64,000 bases of DNA from the NCBI RefSeq assembly GCF_001936335.1, contig NZ_CP018888.1:186001-250000 (forward strand), in the 5' to 3' direction. The translations under genes and the position numbers were made by a program. The notes beneath the pieces are model-generated. The model had not been told where the DNA came from, ran no database searches, and was given only the letters and a program-made list of their open reading frames with translations. Source of the DNA: Amylolactobacillus amylophilus DSM 20533 = JCM 1125 (GTDB lineage: Bacteria > Bacillota > Bacilli > Lactobacillales > Lactobacillaceae). This document shows, piece by piece, positions 60,278 to 64,000 of this stretch. Within the stretch, counting starts at the first letter, position 1. Each line of letters opens with the position of its first letter.

Positions 60278-61171
60278 ATGGAACAGGTCACCACATGTGG
60301 TAAACATTATTTTTTAAGGTTTGATGATGATAACTTATATTATAAAAACAAAAACGATGAAGAAAAAACGATACCATTAAATCAAACGCCATATATAAGA
60401 TTTTTAAATCCTAAAATATTCTCAGTTAAAGGCACAATCCACATTATACTTAATAATGACATCGTTGATCTAATTCCGTTTGAATTGCTGGACTCTGATA
60501 ACTTAAATACTTTTACTTCCAAATTTAACGATGCTATATCAAAATTTGAAAAATCTTCAATCACTTCGAATAACGATAATTATAAGGTAATTAATCAAAT
60601 TAAATATAGTAATTCCGGCTTGTTTATAAATACCGATCAAGACGTACTTATTAATTTAGCTACTCAACTGGTCCCATCTAGTGAAATGGTCATAATTATG
60701 CTTAAGGGAGACTTTAAGGAGTTTTTAATTGTTACTGATCAGACATTATACATCATTAAATCCGGTTATATGACTGGTCACATGATAGGACAAGGTAACT
60801 TCTCCATGCCTTTAACACAGGTATCAAATACAAGTGTTGATTTTCATTTTATGTCTGGATATTTTACTGTTTCCGCACCGGGTTTACAAAACACACCTAA
60901 AAATTATTGGTCTACTGATCGCAATTTAGATCCTGCTAAAGCACCGAACACAATTTCATTAGGCGCAGCGAATAAAGACTTGTTTATTAAAGCAACTCAG
61001 ATAATCAATACAAAGCTCATTCCAGAACTACGAAATCCCTTAAATAGTGCAATTAAAGAAAATAAAGTATCTACAGCAGACGAATTAAGATCGTTTAAAT
61101 CTTTACTAGATGATGGCATAATAACTCAGGATGAATTTGAAGCAAAGAAAAAACAGTTACTTGATTTATAA
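60278..61171 (+). CDS. Protein with possible PH-like domains and a C-terminal SHOCT motif
   Basis: 297 residues. Two beta-rich segments resemble bacterial PH folds (residues about 8-85, LRFDDDNLYYKNKNDEEKTI; and about 138-240, GDFKEFLIVTDQTLYIIKSG ... FSMPLTQVSNTSVDFHFMSG). The end is a clear SHOCT motif: LRSFKSLLDDGIITQDEFEA, KKKQLL. SHOCT-PH proteins are common in phage and membrane-related settings, functions mostly unknown. No signal peptide. Leader as in the two surface-protein genes. Confidence 0.62.
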   Translation: MEQVTTCGKHYFLRFDDDNLYYKNKNDEEKTIPLNQTPYIRFLNPKIFSVKGTIHIILNNDIVDLIPFELLDSDNLNTFTSKFNDAISKFEKSSITSNNDNYKVINQIKYSNSGLFINTDQDVLINLATQLVPSSEMVIIMLKGDFKEFLIVTDQTLYIIKSGYMTGHMIGQGNFSMPLTQVSNTSVDFHFMSGYFTVSAPGLQNTPKNYWSTDRNLDPAKAPNTISLGAANKDLFIKATQIINTKLIPELRNPLNSAIKENKVSTADELRSFKSLLDDGIITQDEFEAKKKQLLDL

Positions 61172-61175
61172 CATA

Positions 61176-61220
61176 AAAAATAGCCATATCCCCTCCCGCC
61201 AAGAAGTTGGATATGGCTAC
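61176..61220. terminator. Hairpin AGCCATATCC/GGATATGGCT before the integrase
   Basis: AGCCATATCC ... GGATATGGCT, a perfect 10-bp stem with a loop rich in C and A. A T-run (ATTTTTTATG) follows on the minus strand only. It resembles the modules at 55828 and 56609, which keep only the left arm. Confidence 0.6.
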
Positions 61221-61284
61221 CAACAAAAGGCACTCTCATGCTTTTTGTATACTCAATTTTAGCATCTTTGGAGGTGTTACGACA

Positions 61285-62409
61285 ATGGCAAAACGAACAA
61301 ACAGCGCAATTTTTGAATATCAAAATAAAAATGGACAAACTCTATATGGATTCTATATTTATCTTGGTACAGATAAGCTAACCAAAAAAAAAATCAATAC
61401 AAAGAGACGTGGTTTTAAATCCTATAATGAGGCAAACGCAGTATTTAATAAGATGAAAGTTGATGGCATACAGTCTAAAGTTAACGATGAAATAACAATT
61501 GAAGAATTATTTAAGCTTTGGTTTGAGAGCTATAAAATCAGTGTGAAAGAATCAACAGCTAATAAAACTCAGCAAGTCTTTGATCACCATATTAAACCGA
61601 CCCTAGGTAAATATTACATAAATGAAATCACCACACCCATCATCCAACAGCTTGTTGATAGAAAAGCAAAAGAAATTGTTAAATTTAAAATTATCTACAA
61701 TTATTTAAATCGTATGTATACCTTTGCAGTTACTATGGACCTTGCAACAGGTAATCCTGTCACAAATGTAATATTACCGAAAAAGAGTACTCGTCTTCAT
61801 AGAGACACTGAACACAACTTCTATAATAAGCAAGAGTTGATTGAATTTCTTGAAACTGCAAAGTCTATTAATCAAAGAGTATATGTTTACTTTCTCCTAT
61901 TAGCTTCAACTGGACTTCGTAGATCTGAGGCTCTTGCGTTGACCTGGAAAGATATTGATTTTACAACGAAAACTATCGATATTAATAAAACATTGACGAG
62001 TGGGTTCAATAACAAACTGATTGTAGGTAGTCCAAAAAGCACAAAAAGTAAACGTACAGTTCCCATTTCAGACAACCTATTAACCGAATTGAGAAAATAT
62101 AAACTGGCCAATGCTGAATTTGATAAACTTTTTCACACATATAAGGATACGTACGTTAGTCTATCAAAACCGGCACAATGGCTAAGGCAAGTTTATGATA
62201 AGAATAAATCACTACGGCATATTACGACCCACAGATTTAGGCACACTTTTGCTAGTTTACTGTTTGAGAGTAATCCAAATATTAAGCCAACTGATGTTCA
62301 AAAAATTCTTGGCCACGAAACCGTTGAGATGACTTTAAATATATATACCCATGTGACTAGCGATAGTGAAGCTCGTGTAACCAATGCAATTAATTTATTA
62401 AATTTTTAG
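61285..62409 (+). CDS. int: Tyrosine recombinase (phage-type integrase)
   Basis: 374 residues from ATG 61285, which follows GGAGGTG. N-terminal AP2-like arm-binding domain (FEYQNKNGQTLYGFYIYLG), SAM-like core-binding domain (EELFKLWFESYKISVKESTA), then the catalytic domain: ASTGLRRSEALALTW (Arg about 212), TTHRFRHTFASLLF (HxxR), ILGHETVEMT and TLNIYTHV (Tyr about 354). The stop codon lies in the 30-bp arm-type repeat, 82 bases before attR. It should catalyse integration at tRNA-Ser and, perhaps with a host or missing factor, excision; no excisionase gene is visible. Confidence 0.94.
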   Translation: MAKRTNSAIFEYQNKNGQTLYGFYIYLGTDKLTKKKINTKRRGFKSYNEANAVFNKMKVDGIQSKVNDEITIEELFKLWFESYKISVKESTANKTQQVFDHHIKPTLGKYYINEITTPIIQQLVDRKAKEIVKFKIIYNYLNRMYTFAVTMDLATGNPVTNVILPKKSTRLHRDTEHNFYNKQELIEFLETAKSINQRVYVYFLLLASTGLRRSEALALTWKDIDFTTKTIDINKTLTSGFNNKLIVGSPKSTKSKRTVPISDNLLTELRKYKLANAEFDKLFHTYKDTYVSLSKPAQWLRQVYDKNKSLRHITTHRFRHTFASLLFESNPNIKPTDVQKILGHETVEMTLNIYTHVTSDSEARVTNAINLLNF

Positions 62410-62434
62410 TCTGCCAAAAGTCTGCCAAAAACTT
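62405..62434 (+). repeat. Arm-type integrase repeat, right copy
   Basis: Identical to 53492-53521 and overlapping the last two codons and TAG stop of the integrase gene. Confidence 0.7.
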
Positions 62435-62490
62435 ACTCAACGTTTATAAATCACTCTTAATAAAGGCTTATCTAATAATAGAGTACGCTA

Positions 62491-62591
62491 CCCTTATTCT
62501 CCGTTTTAGTGTTTATACACTTTCGTAAACGTTCGTAATGTTGATTTAACGTCATTTTGTCTTTGCCTATTTTCATAGATATTCAGATTTA
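62491..62591 (+). repeat. attR: 101-bp direct repeat
   Basis: Starts CCCTTATTCTCCG (as the tRNA-Ser end) and matches 53395-53495 at 100 of 101 positions. It ends the integrated element. Confidence 0.93.
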
Positions 62592-62637
62592 TGTAGTCAA
62601 AATATAGTCAGAGTCTTAATTATCGCACCATTTAACA

Positions 62638-62680
62638 AAAATCCCCCTATCGATTATTCGCTGAAGGAGATTTTTTTATT
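62638..62680 (+). terminator. Hairpin with T-run after attR
   Basis: AAATCCCCCT ... AAGGAGATTT, an imperfect stem, followed by TTTTTATTT. Located 46 bases after attR; it may end the integrase transcript. Confidence 0.5.
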
Positions 62681-62728
62681 TAACAACATTTGAAACTTTT
62701 CAATAGTTTCAGTAATTTCAGCAATAAA

Positions 62729-62760
62729 AATAAGCCTAACCCTTAGCGGGAAGAGCTTAC
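62729..62760 (-). terminator. Terminator downstream of the DUF3800 fragment
   Basis: Minus strand TAAGC-tctt-CCC-gctaa-GGG-ttag-GCTTA followed by TTTTTATT. Confidence 0.5.
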
Positions 62761-62789
62761 CAGTTCAGCCGGCGTACATACAGGCACGC

Positions 62790-63005
62790 TTAATTTGGAA
62801 GTCTGATTAATTTTGAGGCTTTTAACTCCACTTCCATACCTATTTTGTTACGAATATTTCTGATCAAACTTTTATACTTTCTACTGGCTTTGTCACGATT
62901 TTCTCTCCCAATAAAAACGTATCCTGCATACACAAAATATTCTTCCTTGGAATTATTGTGAAGAACACCCGAATCATCAAAATAGTAATATAAATGTTGA
63001 ACCAT
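62790..63005 (-). pseudogene. Truncated DUF3800 protein gene
   Basis: A 71-codon frame encoding MVQHLYYYFDDSGVLHNNSK, EYFVYAGYVFIGRENRDKAS and ending VELKASKLIRLPN. It matches only the beginning of DUF3800 proteins (the Y-x-D-D/E-S-G start and ELKASKL motif), which are usually 250 or more residues and are common in mobile elements. The frame stops soon after ELKASKL, so most of the gene is missing. It lies between the element and the rRNA operon. Confidence 0.65.
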
Positions 63006-63049
63006 CAAAATTCCAAACCTTATCGTTTTAAATCAGTATATCGTATATT

Positions 63050-63097
63050 ATCCCACAAAAATAGCCACCACCAAACGGTGAGGGTTGTTTTTTGGCG
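63050..63097. terminator. Hairpin related to the one inside attL
   Basis: TCCCACAAAAATAGCC and ACCACCAAACGGTGAGGG, then TTGTTTTTT. It closely resembles 53541-53580 (TCCCACAAAAAATAGCCCCT, ACCAAACGGTAGAGG). Two such hairpins on the two sides of the element suggest a common prophage origin. Confidence 0.5.
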
Positions 63098-63130
63098 CCG
63101 CTCATATATATATTTTAAAAGCAAAAGAAA

Positions 63131-63160
63131 AAAGCCAAGTCTTTCGACTTGGCTCAAATG
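63131..63160 (-). terminator. Terminator of the rRNA operon
   Basis: Minus strand GAGCCAAGTC-GAAA-GACTTGGCTT followed by TTTTCTTTT, immediately after the 5S gene. Confidence 0.88.
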
Positions 63161-63161
63161 A

Positions 63162-63278
63162 GCGTGGCAACTTCCTATCCTCGCAGGCAGTCTCCCACCA
63201 ACTACTATCGGCGTTAAGAAGCTTAACTTCTGTGTTCGGCATGGGAACAGGTGTATCCTTCTTGCTATCGCCACCACA
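63162..63278 (-). rRNA. rrf: 5S ribosomal RNA
   Basis: About 117 bases. The minus strand starts TGTGGTGGCGATAGCAAGAA and contains CCCATGCCGAACACAGAAGT and GGGAGACTGCC, then ends GTTGCCACGC. Ends are estimated to within a few bases. Confidence 0.95.
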
Positions 63279-63368
63279 CTCTTCTTCTGAGTATTCTCAC
63301 ACTCAAAACTAAATACGATTCTTTTCTAGAAAACCTTTTGCGTTTGCCTATTGTGCTTGCGCTACTTC

Positions 63369-64000
<632 letters not shown>

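Larger units (their letters stand above)
53396..62591 (+). mobile_element. 9.1-kb integrated element in tRNA-Ser (satellite- or island-like)
   Basis: Bounded by 101-bp direct repeats that start in the tRNA-Ser 3' end. A tyrosine integrase gene lies next to the right repeat. Other genes read in order: repressor, ImmA-like protease, membrane protein, Ltp-like surface protein, lipoprotein, AAA-TOPRIM protein, adenine methyltransferase, lipoprotein, PH/SHOCT-like protein. All complete genes are on the plus strand. No terminase, capsid, tail, relaxase, excisionase or replication gene is visible. G+C is visibly lower than in the flanking core genes. It could be a prophage satellite, a decayed prophage keeping only lysogeny and defence genes, or a mobilisable defence island. 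Confidence 0.88.

Overview
The window is chromosomal DNA from a low-to-moderate G+C Gram-positive bacterium, almost certainly a lactic acid bacterium (order Lactobacillales, probably Lactobacillaceae; I cannot fix the genus). The evidence is the conserved yqeG-yqeH-yhbY-nadD-yqeK-rsfS block, polA-mutM-coaE-nrdR-dnaB-dnaI, ecsAB/hit/prsA/yhaMNO, T-box control of thrS and leuS, an SMK-box (SAM-III) riboswitch in front of metK (typical of Lactobacillales), an NADH peroxidase, and the remnant of a phage lysin with an SLAP-like repeat.

Layout. 1-6.8 kb: partial gnd, then a nine-gene minus-strand operon for ribosome assembly, tRNA modification and NAD synthesis. 6.9-10.2 kb: a glyoxalase-fold dioxygenase, a broken sortase gene and NADH peroxidase. 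10.2-13.9 kb: infC-rpmI-rplT with an attenuating leader, and T-box-controlled thrS. 13.9-22.4 kb: DNA replication and repair (dnaI, dnaB, nrdR, coaE, mutM, polA) and murC with a 57-codon gene in front. 22.4-28.4 kb: ytpR, a thioredoxin, trmB, ecsAB and the divergent hit-ytxH, then prsA. 28.4-36.7 kb: yhaM, a Rad50/Mre11-like pair (yhaN/yhaO), a YheA-family protein, a class A penicillin-binding protein and a pseudouridine synthase. 37-52 kb: BI-1 and DUF1275 membrane proteins, a three-gene operon with an SPFH protein, a purine permease, nnrD, a lipid flippase, leuS, a PAP2 phosphatase, a multidrug exporter, metK, three tRNAs, and a metal-binding lipoprotein divergent from a zinc-independent S14 gene. 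53.2-53.4 kb: tRNA-Asn and tRNA-Ser. 63.1-64 kb: the 3' end of an rRNA operon (23S then 5S, minus strand).

The accessory region is a 9.1-kb integrated element at 53,396-62,591, inserted at the 3' end of tRNA-Ser(GGA) and bounded by 101-bp direct repeats with one mismatch. It carries a CI-like repressor, an ImmA-type protease, an Ltp-like surface protein, two lipoproteins, an AAA-ATPase/TOPRIM (OLD-like) protein followed by a D12-class adenine DNA methyltransferase, a protein resembling PH-PH-SHOCT, and a tyrosine integrase. I see no structural, packaging or replication genes. It looks like a small satellite-type or immunity island whose cargo is mainly phage exclusion and defence. The ATPase-TOPRIM/methyltransferase pair is the best candidate for an undescribed restriction- or abortive-type system. 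Several cargo genes share a leader containing a short inverted repeat just before the ribosome binding site.

A second candidate novelty lies in the core region: at 38.7-40.2 kb an SPFH/stomatin-like gene is preceded by a short protein that appears to join a ribbon-helix-helix DNA-binding domain to an NfeD-like OB fold, where the usual partner of SPFH proteins is a membrane NfeD protein.
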